Shown here: piece by piece, positions 63,489-64,000 of the stretch
Layout of the letters: each line of letters opens with the position of its first letter
How positions within the stretch are numbered: position 1 is the stretch's first letter
Assembly (NCBI GenBank): GCA_020744225.1
Contig: JAGMWG010000010.1
Coordinates: 124,001 to 188,000, forward strand
Direction of reading: 5' to 3'
From: Paraphoma chrysanthemicola
Lineage: Eukaryota; Ascomycota; Dothideomycetes; Pleosporales; Phaeosphaeriaceae
DNA length: 64,000 bases
Program-made: the position numbers and the translations under genes
The notes under the pieces: model-generated
Seen by the model: only the letters and a program-made list of their open reading frames with translations
What the model was told of the DNA's origin: nothing
Databases searched by the model: none

Positions 63489-64000
63489 ATGTCACGGTAC
63501 GGGAAATTCGACGACTTCTGTCGCGACACAGGCAATACGTGGTCCACTTTGCCAGGTGAGTACACGACCCCAACGCTATGTTCACACGCTCGACACTGAG
63601 CTAATGTTCTCCAGTATGCTATGTACGTCACAATTCGCCATCTCAATAGCTACCTTGTTCACGAGCGCGCCGCTAACCGCCATGACTCCTGCAGCTCTTC
63701 AACGAAGCAAACACACGACTAGACCAAGGATGGGGAGGCTGCACCTTGTCAGGCTTCAGCGTGGGCGGTGACAACAGACTACGCAATCTGGGTGAGTGCA
63801 CCGCGACGGACCCCATGGCCGTGTCGTAGCTCACCAGCTTAGGATCGATCCTCGTCGACGGTATCGCAATTCTCGTCACCCTGTTCCTCATATGGAGATC
63901 GCAAAGGAAGAAGGCTGCTGTGGGAAGGAGGTATGTAGCTCGTAAGCTACCTGAATGAGCGGTGACTGACTACGACCAGGGAGATGCAATTGTTCCTCTT
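63489..64000 (+). CDS. Chs7-like membrane protein (chitin synthase export chaperone family), 5' part only
   Basis: Cut by the window edge. Exons 63489-63555, 63615-63622, 63695-63791, 63843-63930 and 63980 onward, separated by introns of 59, 72, 51 and 49 nt, all GT-AG. The second exon is only 8 nt. The joined protein reads MSRYGKFDDFCRDTGNTWST, LPVCY, LFNEANTRLDQGWGGC, TLSGFSVGGDNRLRNLGSIL, a membrane helix VDGIAILVTLFLIW, RSQRKKAAVGRR and EMQLFL. The FCRDT..LPVC start, the Cys pattern and the K-A-A-V-G-R-R-E-M loop after the first helix match fungal Chs7-type proteins, which help chitin synthase leave the ER. A paralogous group with unproven function shares this pattern, so the exact role is open. 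Confidence 0.72.

Noticed and set aside
1..64000. CRISPR arrays, bacterial operons or complete transposons
   Set aside because: The sequence is eukaryotic; no regularly spaced repeats, terminal inverted repeats with transposase, or reverse-transcriptase motifs were seen.

Overview
The window is nuclear DNA of a filamentous ascomycete (Pezizomycotina; gene content and style fit Dothideomycetes, an inference). Genes are compact, lie on both strands and carry short introns, mostly 43-80 nt, with GT donors, CTAAC/CTGAC-like branch sites and YAG acceptors. The products are typical of plant-associated or saprotrophic fungi: secreted carbohydrate-active enzymes, RTA1, a Trs130-type TRAPP subunit, Pmt2-type mannosyltransferase and HET/NACHT/WD40 proteins. 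All exon joins below were worked out by eye from splice signals, reading frame and family conservation. No search or RNA evidence was available.

Layout. 0-6.2 kb: three unrecognised, largely disordered proteins, two of them divergent from a 443-bp spacer. 6.2-8.1 kb: no convincing gene. 8.1-13.2 kb: secreted GH16 glucanase-like enzyme with two GC-AG introns, a BTB-like protein, and a secreted pectin lyase-like enzyme carrying a CBM1. 14.7-19.7 kb: full-size ABCA-type transporter in five exons. 20.6-28.7 kb: PX-associated-type protein, a second BTB-like protein and two unrecognised proteins. 29.2-37.3 kb: housekeeping block of protein phosphatase 5 (with a GC-AG intron), an N-terminally extended Spt4 and the seven-exon TRAPPII subunit Trs130. 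38.2-46.0 kb: RTA1-family membrane protein, GPI-type aspartic protease, clamp-loader subunit Rfc4 and a single-pass membrane protein. 47.1-54.6 kb: self/non-self recognition region with a HET-NACHT-WD40 NLR facing a second HET-domain protein, with a decayed 5S rRNA copy between them. 55.6 kb: an apparently intact 5S rRNA gene. 56.1-64 kb: Pmt2, an MFS sugar porter with a long N-terminal extension whose first exon is unresolved, and the 5' part of a Chs7-like gene cut by the window edge.

Functional themes. Plant-polymer attack and sugar uptake (GH16, pectin lyase plus CBM1, secreted protease, MFS porter), secretory pathway and cell wall (Trs130, Pmt2, Chs7-like), genome maintenance and transcription (Rfc4, Spt4), and fungal innate recognition (NLR plus HET). 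The genes are not arranged as a biosynthetic cluster. The least ordinary signals are three GC-AG introns, an 8-nt micro-exon, the Spt4 extension, the NLR/HET/5S-pseudogene neighbourhood, and a recurrent switch from C-rich to G-rich sense strand shortly before the stop codons of several genes.
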